Below are positions 1-8,799 of a stretch of 64,000 bases of DNA, in pieces (the stretch's first letter is position 1; each line of letters opens with the position of its first letter). The translations under genes were made by a program, and so were the position numbers. The notes beneath the pieces were generated by a model. That model saw only the letters and a list, made by a program, of their open reading frames with translations. It had not been told where the DNA came from and did no database searches. The stretch is from Thiofilum flexile DSM 14609 (GTDB lineage Bacteria; Pseudomonadota; Gammaproteobacteria; Thiotrichales; Thiotrichaceae): assembly GCF_000380185.1 (NCBI RefSeq), contig NZ_KB904747.1, positions 124,001-188,000 on the forward strand, given 5' to 3'.

Positions 1-8
1 CTGTCGAG

Positions 9-21
9 GTTGCAGTGCAAC
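9..21. repeat. 13-bp perfect palindrome upstream of the Sel1 gene
   Basis: The sequence gttgca-g-tgcaac is a perfect 6+1+6 inverted repeat. It ends just before a candidate promoter at 23-51, a position suited to a regulator binding site. No regulator is identified, so operator function is inference. Confidence 0.3.
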
Positions 22-22
22 A

Positions 23-51
23 TTGTCGACATAATGGTATGTGGTTATAAC
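23..51 (+). promoter_or_regulatory. candidate sigma-70 promoter for the Sel1-repeat gene
   Basis: A TTGTCG box at 23-28 and a TATAAC box at 46-51 are separated by 17 bases, close to the sigma-70 consensus. The start codon lies at 179, which would leave a leader of about 120 bases. The assignment rests on motif match and spacing only. Confidence 0.4.
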
Positions 52-178
52 GTAATTAAGCATTACTGGGCAAGAGCAAAGTGTCTGCTCCGGTGATCTA
101 TTCAACAAAGGATTGCTATCAAGGCCGCGTGCTTCTACGCTTAGGGTCTAAACCCTATGGATTGATTTGGAAGTCTAT

Positions 179-1141
179 ATGTCCCCAAAATTATTGTTTG
201 TTACCGTATTGACCAGCTTATGCTTATTCAGTGCTGCTTATGCCGAGACCACCCCTCCCTCAACCGATAAAGCCGAGTCTACTAGCGGTAGTGAACCCCC
301 CCCTGCTGCTAAAGATGAAAAAAGCTCAGCCGAACAAGATGATAAAGTTGCCCAATATAATTTAGGTATTCGTTATATTCAGGGCGATAAAGTTAAGAAA
401 AGTAGTAAAAAAGCGGCAGGCTATTTTGCCAAAGCCGCTGAGCAAGGCTATGCCCCCGCCCAATATAATCTAGGTGTGCTCTATGCTCGTGGTCAAGGTG
501 TGGATCAGAGTAGTAAAAAAGCACTGGAGTATTTTGTTAAGGCTGCCGAGCAAGGTTATGCCGCTGCTCAAAGTAGTCTTGGTACTATGTATATCAGTGG
601 TCAAGGTGTGGATCAGGATACTCAAAAAGCGGTGGAGTATTTTACCAAAGCCGCCGAGCAAAAAGATGCGGTAGCACAGTTTAACTTAGGCTCGATGTAT
701 GCCCAAGGGCAGGGTGTTGATAAGGATGATAAAAAAGCCTTTGACTATCTAACCCAAGCTGCCGAACAAGGACTGGCAGTCGCTCAGACCAATTTAGGCT
801 TGATGTATGACAATGGTCAAGGAGTAGCAGAGGATAATCAAAAAGCAGTCGAGTGGTATGCCAAAGCCGCAGAACAAGGCGATGCTGATGCTCAAACCGA
901 TTTAGGGGTGATGTATGATACGGGTGAGGGCGTTACTGAGGATAATGAAAAGGCGGTGAAGTGGTACACCAAAGCCGCAAAACAGGGTAATGCCAATGCT
1001 CAATATAATCTAGGTCTCATGTACCGCGATGGCGAGGGTGTGGATAAAAGCCTAAGCAGCGCAAAAAAATGGCTGAAAAAAGCGGCTAAGAGTGGTCATG
1101 CTGATGCTCAAAAGGCTTTGGATGATTTACCTAAAGAATAG
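179..1141 (+). CDS. secreted Sel1-like repeat protein
   Basis: A 320-residue protein. It opens with a signal peptide (MSPKLLFVTV, hydrophobic core, probable cleavage after AYA) and a short Pro/Ser/Lys-rich linker. Seven complete Sel1-like repeats of 36 residues follow, each with the pattern A-x-A-Q-x-x-L-G-x-x-Y-x-x-G-x-G-V, plus the start of an eighth. Sel1 repeats form alpha-alpha superhelices that bind other proteins, so an exported scaffold or adaptor is the reasonable role; no catalytic motif is visible. The ATG at 179 is preferred over an in-frame TTG at 167 because GGAAG lies 5 bases before it and the signal peptide then starts correctly. It is a single-gene unit closed by the hairpin at 1159-1197. 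The partner is unknown. Confidence 0.85.
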   Translation: MSPKLLFVTVLTSLCLFSAAYAETTPPSTDKAESTSGSEPPPAAKDEKSSAEQDDKVAQYNLGIRYIQGDKVKKSSKKAAGYFAKAAEQGYAPAQYNLGVLYARGQGVDQSSKKALEYFVKAAEQGYAAAQSSLGTMYISGQGVDQDTQKAVEYFTKAAEQKDAVAQFNLGSMYAQGQGVDKDDKKAFDYLTQAAEQGLAVAQTNLGLMYDNGQGVAEDNQKAVEWYAKAAEQGDADAQTDLGVMYDTGEGVTEDNEKAVKWYTKAAKQGNANAQYNLGLMYRDGEGVDKSLSSAKKWLKKAAKSGHADAQKALDDLPKE

Positions 1142-1158
1142 TGCCTAAGACGGTAGTA

Positions 1159-1197
1159 AGAAACTCAAGTACTGAGGGTAAAGGTACTTGAGTTTCT
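1159..1197. terminator. hairpin terminator between convergent Sel1 gene and maeB
   Basis: A perfect 14-bp inverted repeat (agaaactcaagtac at 1159-1172 and its complement at 1184-1197) with an 11-base loop. It lies between two convergent genes and probably serves both. The following T-run is weak. Confidence 0.7.
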
Positions 1198-1216
1198 ATA
1201 ACCTATAGCGTAACTA

Positions 1217-3496
1217 TTAACGCTTACGCATTAAAGAATCTACAGCGGCGACGGCTGCCATATTCACAATCCCGCGTGGGGTAGTACTTTCAGTTAGAAT
1301 ATGAGCAGGGTGATTAGTACCAATCAGAATGGGTCCTACCGGCAACCCATCTCCGAGCATTTTTACCATATTGTAACTAATATTCGCGGCATCTAGATCA
1401 GGGAATACTAATAGGTTTGCAGCCCCTTTAAAGCCAGAGTCTTTGAATAAACGCTCGCGGATTTCCTCTGATAGTGCCGTGTCTGCATGCATTTCACCTT
1501 CTACTACTAAGTCGGGATAACGCTCCCGAATTAGCTCTAAGGCGGTGCGCATTTTGTTACTGCTTTCATCACGACGGCTACCAAAATTAGAATGGGATAG
1601 CAGAGCCACTTGAGGTTTAATCCCAAAGTTTTGTACTAAGCGGGAAGCAATCTCGGTACTCTCAGCGATCTGATCAGCCGTAGGATTTACCACCACATGG
1701 GTATCGGTGAGGAAATAAGTCCCTTTGGTTAGAATGAGCATGGTGACAGCGGATAAATGTTTTACCCTAGGATGCATGCCAATGATCGCCTCGATATAGT
1801 GTAGATGCGAGGCATAATTACCTTCCACCCCACAAATTAACGCATCAGCATCACCTGCTCGTACCATAACGGCAGCTAACTGCGTGGTACGCGAAGTCAT
1901 AACACGCTTCGCATAAGCCGGTGTTACCCCCTCGCGGCACATCGCTTGATAATAGACATCTGCATGGCGCTCATAGTTGGGATTATTACGTGGGTCGACC
2001 ACCTCAATATCTTCACCGATTTTCAGGCGCAAATTATAGTTATTAATATTGTGCTGAATAATCTCTGGATTACCAATGAGGATAGGCTTACAAATACCAT
2101 CATCCACCAGAATCTGCATAGCAGTAATCACACGTTGTGATTCGCCCTCAGCAAATACAATGCGCTGTGGATCTTGACGTGCCCGTTCAAATACAGGTTT
2201 CATCACCATGCCAGAACGGAAGACAAAGGCCTCTAATGATTGTTGATAGGCATCCCAATCTTGAATGGGGCGCGTTGCTACTCCCGTATCCATTGCCGCT
2301 TTAGCCACACGTGGTGGGATAATGGTCATTAAACGGGGGTCAAAAGGCTTAGGAATTAAATACTCACGCCCAAATTTAAAGGAAGCACCGCCATAGGCCG
2401 AAACCACCACATCGGAGGCTTCTTTAGTTGCAAGATCAGCGATGGCCTGTACCGCCGCCACCTTCATGGCCTCATTAATCTCAGTCGCACCTACATCTAA
2501 TGCACCCCGGAATAAGAAGGGGAAGCAGAGCACATTATTCACCTGATTGGGATAATCACTACGACCCGTCGCCATAATCACATCATCACGTACTTCATGG
2601 ACGAGTTCAGGGCGAATTTCAGGCTCAGGATTAGCCAATGCTAAAATCAAAGGATTAGGAGCCATGCGTTTCACATGCTCTTGTTTGAGTACGCGTGGGG
2701 CAGATAAGCCTAAAAAGACATCCGCGCCATCCATAACATCATCTAAGGTACGAGCATCGGTCTCAATCGCATAGGCCGAGTTATAAGGATTCATTTCCTC
2801 TACCCGACCCTTATAAATAATACCAAAACGATCATTGACGGTAACATTTTCTTTCTTTAAGCCCATTTCAACCAATAGGTTTAAGCAAGAAATCGCCGCA
2901 GCACCCGCGCCTGAGCAGACTAACTTGACGTCTGCGATATTTTTGCCCGCAACTCTCAAACCATTACGAATCGCCGCCGCCACACAAATGGCGGTACCGT
3001 GCTGATCGTCGTGGAATACCGGAATATTCATTTTTTCTTTAAGGCGGCGCTCAATCTCAAAGCACTCAGGGGCTTTAATATCTTCGAGGTTAATACCACC
3101 AAAGGTCGGCTCTAATAAACTCACCGCATCCACAAAGCGATCGACATCGGTCGTATCAACTTCAATATCAAAGGCATTCACACCGGCGAATTTTTTAAAG
3201 AGGACGGCTTTACCTTCCATGACGGGTTTAGATGCTAAGGCACCAATAGCACCAAGCCCTAATACTGCTGTTCCATTAGAAATGACCGCTACTAAATTGC
3301 CGCGCGTGGTGTAATCCGCTGCGGTACTAGGATCGGCTGCAATGGCTAAACTAGCTGCTGCCACCCCCGGAGAATAGGCGAGGGCTAAATCCCGTTGATT
3401 GACCATATTTTTGGTCGGGGTAATTTCTAGTTTGCCGGGTTTGGGGTAGCGATGATAATCGAGGGCAGCTTGGTCTAGTTTATCTTTATCACTCAT
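1217..3496 (-). CDS. maeB: NADP-dependent malic enzyme, hybrid type with phosphotransacetylase-like tail
   Basis: Oxidative decarboxylation of malate to pyruvate with production of NADPH, in the cytoplasm. The 759-residue length equals that of E. coli MaeB. The N-terminal malic domain carries YSPGVAA and the lysine region [15 protein letters not shown]. The NAD(P)-binding domain has GAGAAAISC, and the C-terminal third is a phosphate acetyl/butyryltransferase-type domain (FAEGE to the end). In this family the PTA-like domain is thought to be regulatory rather than catalytic. An in-frame start at 3616 would add 40 residues without family counterpart; the ATG at 3496 follows AGGAGG at 10 bases spacing and gives [12 protein letters not shown]. 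Monocistronic. Confidence 0.95.
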   Translation of the reverse strand: MSDKDKLDQAALDYHRYPKPGKLEITPTKNMVNQRDLALAYSPGVAAASLAIAADPSTAADYTTRGNLVAVISNGTAVLGLGAIGALASKPVMEGKAVLFKKFAGVNAFDIEVDTTDVDRFVDAVSLLEPTFGGINLEDIKAPECFEIERRLKEKMNIPVFHDDQHGTAICVAAAIRNGLRVAGKNIADVKLVCSGAGAAAISCLNLLVEMGLKKENVTVNDRFGIIYKGRVEEMNPYNSAYAIETDARTLDDVMDGADVFLGLSAPRVLKQEHVKRMAPNPLILALANPEPEIRPELVHEVRDDVIMATGRSDYPNQVNNVLCFPFLFRGALDVGATEINEAMKVAAVQAIADLATKEASDVVVSAYGGASFKFGREYLIPKPFDPRLMTIIPPRVAKAAMDTGVATRPIQDWDAYQQSLEAFVFRSGMVMKPVFERARQDPQRIVFAEGESQRVITAMQILVDDGICKPILIGNPEIIQHNINNYNLRLKIGEDIEVVDPRNNPNYERHADVYYQAMCREGVTPAYAKRVMTSRTTQLAAVMVRAGDADALICGVEGNYASHLHYIEAIIGMHPRVKHLSAVTMLILTKGTYFLTDTHVVVNPTADQIAESTEIASRLVQNFGIKPQVALLSHSNFGSRRDESSNKMRTALELIRERYPDLVVEGEMHADTALSEEIRERLFKDSGFKGAANLLVFPDLDAANISYNMVKMLGDGLPVGPILIGTNHPAHILTESTTPRGIVNMAAVAAVDSLMRKR

Positions 3497-3708
3497 GGTG
3501 GTGAGTCCTCCTAGTCGTTGTAGGTTGGCGTATGGCATTAAACTTATCCCAAAAGGGTGAGTAACACTATCATGACTTACAGCCGATGTAAGGTATTTTA
3601 TGAAAGACCAATACATAAAAACCCTATTGTTAACCGGCTTGAATAAAGAGATAGCTAGGCGGATGATGAGCAGCTCTTTGTAACGGCGCTTCGCATAGGA
3701 GGCTTAGC

Positions 3709-4599
3709 GTGAATACTCGCCATATTGTGAGTTTAATTGTGTTGGGAGCGATTTGGGGTAGTTCGTTTTTATTTATGCGGGTGGCGGTCAAGGATGTGGG
3801 AGCCATTCCTTTGATTGAGTTACGTATTGCTATTGGTGCTTTAGTACTATGGCCGGTGCTCTTAATGAAATATCCCTTATCCGTTACCCAAGGTTGGTGG
3901 GGTAAAATGACCGTGGTTGGCGTATTTAATTCGGCTCTACCCTTTACTTTATTAGCCTATGGCCTATTGGTATTTACGGCGGGAGTTGGTTCGGTATTAA
4001 ATGCGACTGTACCAATGTTTACTGCATTAATAGCTTTTGTTTGGCTAAAGGAATCTTTGAGTCGCTCCCGTATTTTGGGGCTAGTCGTTGGTTTTATTGG
4101 GGTGATTATCTTGGTTGGCGATAAGCTATCTATGTCCGGTACAGATACAGGGTTAGCATTAGCGGCTATGTTATTGGCGACCTTATCTTATGGTTTTAGC
4201 GCGAATTACACCAAACGTAATGTGATAGGTGTTAATTCCTTAGTCACAACGGTGATGTCATTGACCATGGGGGCGTTAGTGTTGTTGCCTTTAGCCTTAA
4301 TCTATTGGCCTGATCATAATCCTAGTCTCATGTCGTGGATTAGTATTATGATTTTGGGGGTGATTTGTACGGGAGCAGCTTATCTTATTTTCTTTAGATT
4401 GATTGCAGAAATTGGTGCTGCTCGTACAGTGACCGTGACCTTTTTAGTCCCCTTATTTGGTATTGTTTGGGGGATTATTTTCTTAGGTGAGGAGCTGACA
4501 TGGCAATTTGTGCTGGGCGCTTTAGTGATTATTATAGGAACAGCACTCTCCACTGGAGTGTTAAAACTCCAATGGCTAGAGCCAAAAGCGCAGGCTTAA
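3709..4599 (+). CDS. EamA/DMT-family inner-membrane transporter
   Basis: A 296-residue membrane protein with about ten hydrophobic segments arranged as two EamA halves. The halves begin with IWGSSFLFMRVAVKD and LSYGFSANYTKRN. The family exports small metabolites such as amino acids or drugs; the substrate cannot be told. The start is GTG at 3709, with AGGAGG six bases upstream. The last codons overlap the stop of the convergent class V aminotransferase by 4 bases, with no terminator between them. Confidence 0.85.
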   Translation: MNTRHIVSLIVLGAIWGSSFLFMRVAVKDVGAIPLIELRIAIGALVLWPVLLMKYPLSVTQGWWGKMTVVGVFNSALPFTLLAYGLLVFTAGVGSVLNATVPMFTALIAFVWLKESLSRSRILGLVVGFIGVIILVGDKLSMSGTDTGLALAAMLLATLSYGFSANYTKRNVIGVNSLVTTVMSLTMGALVLLPLALIYWPDHNPSLMSWISIMILGVICTGAAYLIFFRLIAEIGAARTVTVTFLVPLFGIVWGIIFLGEELTWQFVLGALVIIIGTALSTGVLKLQWLEPKAQA

Positions 4600-5732
4600 G
4601 CTAGGTACTCACGTACTAATTGTACAGCCTCTTTAACTTGCTCAAGTGGGGTGTAGAAGTGCGGTGAAAAACGTACTCCCCCCCCACGTGGCGCAGTAAA
4701 GACCTTATTAGTTTTTAAATATTCAAATAAGCCTTCCGATGATTGCACTGTAGGGCATACTGTAATAATGCCAGACAAGCGCTCTGCACTAGTATTAGTC
4801 AAAATCTCTAAGTGTTCCGTGGCTTGAAAGCCTTGAATCAGTATCTGCATCCGCTCTTGGATCGCTGCCCAAATAGCCTCTATGCCGACCTCCATGATTA
4901 ACCCCATACTCGCATGCAGGGCATGAATCCCTAGCATATTCGGGCTACCTGCTTCAAAACGCCGTGCGGTTGGCGAGGGGATAAACTCAGGGCTGGTGTA
5001 ATTACCCATGGTTTCCATCATATGCCAGCCAAATTGAGTCAGACGTAATTGCTCCCGTTGTTTAGGGCTTACATAAAATACCGCAATCCCTTCAGGGCCT
5101 AAGAGCCATTTATGGGCATCTGCAATCACAAAATCGGCGTGAATGGCTTGTACATCGAGGGGCATCATACCGACCTGTTGAATACCATCAACACAGAAAA
5201 TAATCTGATGGGTCTTACAATATTCACCAATGCGCTTAAGATTAAGGCGTAAACCTGTACCAAATTGTATGGCACTGATAGCAACAACACGGGTACGTGC
5301 ATCACAAAGTGCCAATAACGCACCTTCGACATCCTCACCACAGGTATTTAAATCTAATTCTTTAACGGTGACACCACGATAGCTTTGCGCTAACCAAGGA
5401 TAACGATTAGACGGGAATTCTTGGGCAATACTGATTACATTATCCCCGGCTTGCCAATCAATACCCTCTGCTACAAAGGAGATACCCACCGAGGTATTGT
5501 GAATCAGACCAATATCATCAATAGAGGGGGCGTTGAGTAGGAGTTGTAGGCGTTGACGTAATTCACGCTCTAATAGGCTCCATTGTGGGTAATTCGTCGA
5601 TCCGTGACGCACATTTTCAGCAACAAATTGTTGCAAGGCTTGTTCTGTAACCAAGGGCCACGGTGCCATGGCAGCGTGATTGAGGTAAATGTGGTTTTGG
5701 GTCACGGGAAATTGTTGAGCTATATCTAGCAT
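4596..5732 (-). CDS. class V aminotransferase (cysteine desulfurase/selenocysteine lyase fold)
   Basis: A PLP enzyme of 378 residues in the aminotransferase class V family. The Schiff-base lysine is in DAHKWLLGPEG (about residue 208), and the family N-terminal motif YLNHAAMAPWP and cofactor region HNTSVGISFVAEG are present. There is no clear cysteine-containing active loop like that of IscS/SufS, so sulfur transfer is unproven; isopenicillin-N epimerase-like or cysteine-lyase-like activity is equally possible. The ATG at 5732, eight bases after TAGGA, is preferred to the TTG at 5753. It converges on the EamA gene with a 4-base stop overlap. Confidence 0.8.
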   Translation of the reverse strand: MLDIAQQFPVTQNHIYLNHAAMAPWPLVTEQALQQFVAENVRHGSTNYPQWSLLERELRQRLQLLLNAPSIDDIGLIHNTSVGISFVAEGIDWQAGDNVISIAQEFPSNRYPWLAQSYRGVTVKELDLNTCGEDVEGALLALCDARTRVVAISAIQFGTGLRLNLKRIGEYCKTHQIIFCVDGIQQVGMMPLDVQAIHADFVIADAHKWLLGPEGIAVFYVSPKQREQLRLTQFGWHMMETMGNYTSPEFIPSPTARRFEAGSPNMLGIHALHASMGLIMEVGIEAIWAAIQERMQILIQGFQATEHLEILTNTSAERLSGIITVCPTVQSSEGLFEYLKTNKVFTAPRGGGVRFSPHFYTPLEQVKEAVQLVREYLA

Positions 5733-5874
5733 CGTTATTGTCCTACGAGGCAAAAGAATAAGTGTGCAGTGATTAGGCTTTGAAAGCTAGATTTAGCCAT
5801 GCAAGGTTTCGGTATTTTGGACTTGTAGGATGCTTATTGATAGCTTGGCTTTTTAAAGAACGGTGTGTTGTTTA

Positions 5875-5972
5875 GATCAATAGGCTGGGGTAAGTCTTTT
5901 TCCAAAGGTTGTAAACTCGCTGCGCTCAGACAGTACAACCTTTTCCAAAACACTTACCCCAACCTATTGATC
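5875..5972. repeat. 98-bp imperfect palindrome upstream of selO
   Basis: Two 39-base arms (5875-5913 and 5934-5972) match in inverted orientation at 34 of 39 positions, around a 20-base loop that contains ctcgctgcgctcag. A 10-base direct repeat, tattgatagc, lies outside the palindrome at 5835-5844 and 5980-5989. The element occupies most of the gap between two genes. It looks like a REP/MITE-type extragenic palindrome; it lacks a T-run and is unlikely to be a simple terminator. Confidence 0.7.
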
Positions 5973-6009
5973 CGGCACCTATTGATAGCAAGCCTTGCAA
6001 GGAATCCAC

Positions 6010-7566
6010 ATGCATCCATTACAGTTTGATAATCGTTTTGTTCAGGAGTTGCCGGGCGATCCTATTACCACGCTCAATAGTCGCCAAGTAGTAGGGGCTT
6101 TATGGTCAAAAGCTCCGCCTACTCCCGTTCAAGCACCCAGACTATTAAGCTACTCGCCTGAAGTGGCTGAGCTATTGGGCTGGACAGCAGAGGATATGCA
6201 CAGCAGTGAAGCCGCTCAAATACTGTCGGGTAATCAGTTACTAGAGGGGATGTTTCCCGTTGCGACCTGTTACGGTGGACATCAGTTTGGTAATTGGGCC
6301 GGACAATTAGGTGATGGTCGCGCCATTAGCTTAGGGGAGAGTATTAATGCTAAGGGGGAACGTTGGGAGCTGCAATTAAAGGGGGCGGGGAAAACACCTT
6401 ATTCGCGTCATGCGGATGGTCGCGCGGTATTGCGCTCTTCGGTGCGGGAATATTTATGTAGTGAGGCTATGTATCACTTAGGTATTCCCACCACGCGGGC
6501 TTTAAGTCTGGTCGCAACGGGTGATGGGGTGCTACGTGATATGTTTTACGATGGGCACCCAAAAACTGAGCCAGGCGCTATTGTGTGTCGAGTTGCCCCT
6601 TCGTTTATTCGCTTCGGGCATTTTGAATTACCTGCGGCACGCGGTGATGTGGCTTTATTAAATCAGCTCATTGATTTCACTATTGAGCGAGACTACCCCC
6701 AATTGATCGGTCATACCGAGACTAAGCGAGCGCAGTGGTTTGAACTGATTTGCCTCCGCACTGCGCGTTTAATGGCGGATTGGATGCGGGTTGGTTTTGT
6801 TCATGGGGTGATGAATACTGACAATATGTCGATTTTAGGGCTAACCATTGATTATGGCCCCTATGGTTGGTTGGAGGATTACAACCCACTCTGGACACCG
6901 AATACTACCGATGCACAAGGCTTACGCTATAGCTATGCTCAACAACCCTATATTGCCCACTGGAATCTGGCTCAATTAGCCAATGCCTTAGCTACCGTGA
7001 TGCCGGATGAGCCATTAGAGGCAGGTTTGCGTACTTATGCGCTGACCTATAATCAGGTATTTAATCAAGCGCTTGCCGCTAAATTAGGTTTAAAACAGCT
7101 AGGTGCTGAAGATGAGTCTTGGGTAGAGCAATTGTTTGAGCTACTGCGTACCTCTGAAGTGGATATGACTTTGTTTTTCCGTGAGTTAGCTCAACTCGAT
7201 TTGCAGCAGCCGAATTTATCCGTGATTAGCTCGGCCTTTTACCGCCCTGAGTATGTAGAGCGTGATCGGGACATATGGGATGCATGGCTAGCTTTATATG
7301 CTCAGCGCTCCTTGCAAGAGCTGGTCAATATGACCGAACGCAAGGAACGGATGAATGCCGTTAATCCACGGTTTGTATTACGCAATTATTTAGCGCAAGA
7401 GGCTATTGATTTAGCAGAACAAGGCGATAATAGCCGCATAGATCAGCTCTTACAGGTATTGCGTAAACCCTATGCCGAGCAACCCGAATTTAATCAGTTT
7501 GCTCAAAAGCGCCCTGAGTGGGCACGAGTACGAGCAGGGTGCTCGATGTTGTCGTGTAGTTCATGA
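6010..7566 (+). CDS. selO: protein adenylyltransferase SelO (YdiU/UPF0061)
   Basis: A pseudokinase-fold enzyme that transfers AMP from ATP to Ser/Thr/Tyr residues of other proteins; in E. coli it is linked to redox homeostasis. Visible motifs are GGHQFGNWAGQLGDGRA, the lysine in LQLKGAGKTPYSRHADGRA, and the catalytic/metal loop VHGVMNTDNMSILGLTIDYG. The C-terminus ends SCSS with two further cysteines close by, matching the conserved C-terminal Cys (Sec in animals). It is 518 residues, slightly longer than E. coli YdiU. The ATG at 6010 follows AAGGA by six bases and is preferred to a TTG at 5995. The palindrome at 5875-5972 is its only upstream sequence. Confidence 0.95.
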   Translation: MHPLQFDNRFVQELPGDPITTLNSRQVVGALWSKAPPTPVQAPRLLSYSPEVAELLGWTAEDMHSSEAAQILSGNQLLEGMFPVATCYGGHQFGNWAGQLGDGRAISLGESINAKGERWELQLKGAGKTPYSRHADGRAVLRSSVREYLCSEAMYHLGIPTTRALSLVATGDGVLRDMFYDGHPKTEPGAIVCRVAPSFIRFGHFELPAARGDVALLNQLIDFTIERDYPQLIGHTETKRAQWFELICLRTARLMADWMRVGFVHGVMNTDNMSILGLTIDYGPYGWLEDYNPLWTPNTTDAQGLRYSYAQQPYIAHWNLAQLANALATVMPDEPLEAGLRTYALTYNQVFNQALAAKLGLKQLGAEDESWVEQLFELLRTSEVDMTLFFRELAQLDLQQPNLSVISSAFYRPEYVERDRDIWDAWLALYAQRSLQELVNMTERKERMNAVNPRFVLRNYLAQEAIDLAEQGDNSRIDQLLQVLRKPYAEQPEFNQFAQKRPEWARVRAGCSMLSCSS

Positions 7567-7916
7567 ATCTTTGCCACTCAGGGATAGCTGCACAGCTTGG
7601 GTTAGGCTATGACTAGAGTTTTCTGGTTCGATGGAGGTTTTTCATAAGAAAAAGACTGATCTAAATCTCAGTATGTAGAGATGGCGAGTATCATTTAATC
7701 TGATTGATAGTTACTTTTCTAAGTTTCTGTAACAAAGCCAAGGTTGTAGTTTTGAAAAGTGATTGTTCTAGCTGTAAAAAGCCTTGTTTTCTTTCTAGAT
7801 TAACGTCTTCCTGTTTATTAAAGCTAAACGAGATAGATTGTTTATATATTAAACAATACACTCTTTTCAGCTTCTGACCACTATGTTTCAAGCTCTTCTA
7901 GTTACAGGACAGCGCC
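7567..7916. other. 350-bp interval at the left edge of the AT-rich islet
   Basis: No convincing gene is seen. A minus-strand reading frame at 7691-7891 (66 codons, TTG start) has no family resemblance and was not accepted. A small AT-only inverted repeat (tttttc-ataa-gaaaaa, 7638-7653) is present. Base composition becomes clearly AT-rich from about 7640 onward. Confidence 0.4.
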
Positions 7917-8288
7917 ATGACTAACATCTGCGAGATACTAAGACATAAATCGATGGTTCCACGACGCCTTATGGAGAAAGCTATTAACCAATATGGTGTA
8001 AATACTTACTTTAAAAGTAGTGATCTACAAGATGTTTCTTTTAGAAGTACATCACGCTTTTATTATTGGTTGACACTACTAGTTGAAGTAGGAGCCTTGG
8101 AACCACATGTTCACCCAAACAATAAAGGAGCTTATCTATTTTCTGTTACTGAAAAAGGTAAACAATGTTACGAGTGCTATTTAAATTCTCACTCTACCTA
8201 TTATGCAAACCATATTCTTGAATCTGATGAAGATGAAGTGGGTAGCTGCATTCTTTTTATTAACCCAATCGGTACAGAAGCGACCTAA
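7917..8288 (+). CDS. small protein of unknown function, possible winged-helix fold
   Basis: A 123-residue soluble protein, not recognised as a member of any family. Its middle (SSDLQDVSFRSTSRFYYWL followed by LVEVGALEPH and NKGAYLFSVTEKGKQCY) has the look of a winged-helix domain: helix, helix, then a beta wing ending in TEKGK. This is how small MarR/PadR-like or archaeal-type transcription factors look, so DNA binding is a guess. The ATG at 7917 follows AGGA by eight bases. The final codons and the stop sit inside the perfect hairpin at 8272-8302. The gene is AT-rich compared with selO and hslU, suggesting acquisition. Confidence 0.6.
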   Translation: MTNICEILRHKSMVPRRLMEKAINQYGVNTYFKSSDLQDVSFRSTSRFYYWLTLLVEVGALEPHVHPNNKGAYLFSVTEKGKQCYECYLNSHSTYYANHILESDEDEVGSCILFINPIGTEAT

Positions 8289-8302
8289 GGTCGCTTCTGT
8301 AC
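8272..8302 (+). terminator. perfect hairpin with the stop codon in its loop
   Basis: gtacagaagcgacc (8272-8285) is followed by taa (8286-8288, the stop codon of the preceding gene) and the exact complement (8289-8302). The 14-bp stem is GC-rich for this region. No T-run follows, so it may act as an mRNA 3' stabiliser or a factor-assisted terminator. Confidence 0.55.
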
Positions 8303-8386
8303 TTAACAGAGGCAGAAAATCAAATGCACATAACACTAAAACCATTGTTCTTTAAATGTCAAAGAATTTCTCCTAAAGAAGGCATC

Positions 8387-8674
8387 ATGAGATATTTTGT
8401 AAGAAATTTGCATATTGGCTTGGTAATATTAATCTTAAAAATAGCCTCTCTTTTAATAAGTAAAAAGATAAAAATACCTTTTCCAATAGATAATCCTAGG
8501 AATTTTTACTATGATTTATGGTTGGAGGATTTAAAGCAAATGAAAAATTTTAAAATTAAGCAATTGGTTTTTTGTTTGCAGCGAATACCTGATGCATTGT
8601 TAATAACTTTTAATTTTTATAAAAAATCAGAGGGGAAAGGTGATTTTTGTTGTAATAAATCAAATAGGTTTTAG
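8387..8674 (+). CDS. small hypothetical protein with one hydrophobic segment
   Basis: A 95-residue, lysine-rich, very AT-rich gene product of no recognised family. Residues of about 8-24 (LHIGLVILILKIASLLI) could form a membrane helix, followed by a basic soluble part. The ATG at 8387 sits behind AAAGAAGG and is preferred. An upstream in-frame ATG at 8324 would give 116 residues but has a poorly spaced GAGG. It stands between two other unknown genes in the islet. It could be a real membrane-associated peptide or a chance frame. Confidence 0.4.
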   Translation: MRYFVRNLHIGLVILILKIASLLISKKIKIPFPIDNPRNFYYDLWLEDLKQMKNFKIKQLVFCLQRIPDALLITFNFYKKSEGKGDFCCNKSNRF

Positions 8675-8799
8675 TTGTAAGTTTTAGAGCGTGGAATGGT
8701 GATCAGAAGCTAATAACCACTATTAAACTCTAAAATCTCAGACTATATTGCTCAATATAAAGTCCAAAGGAGATTTGTTTAGCATAAAAGGTATATTAA

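Noticed and set aside
7691-7891. Minus-strand 66-codon frame (TTG start, Lys-rich product)
   Set aside because: No family resemblance, no ATG, AT-rich context where chance frames are common. Reported only as part of the interval.
7917-8674. The two small islet genes considered as a toxin-antitoxin pair
   Set aside because: They are separated by a hairpin and about 100 bases, and neither shows a toxin or antitoxin signature.
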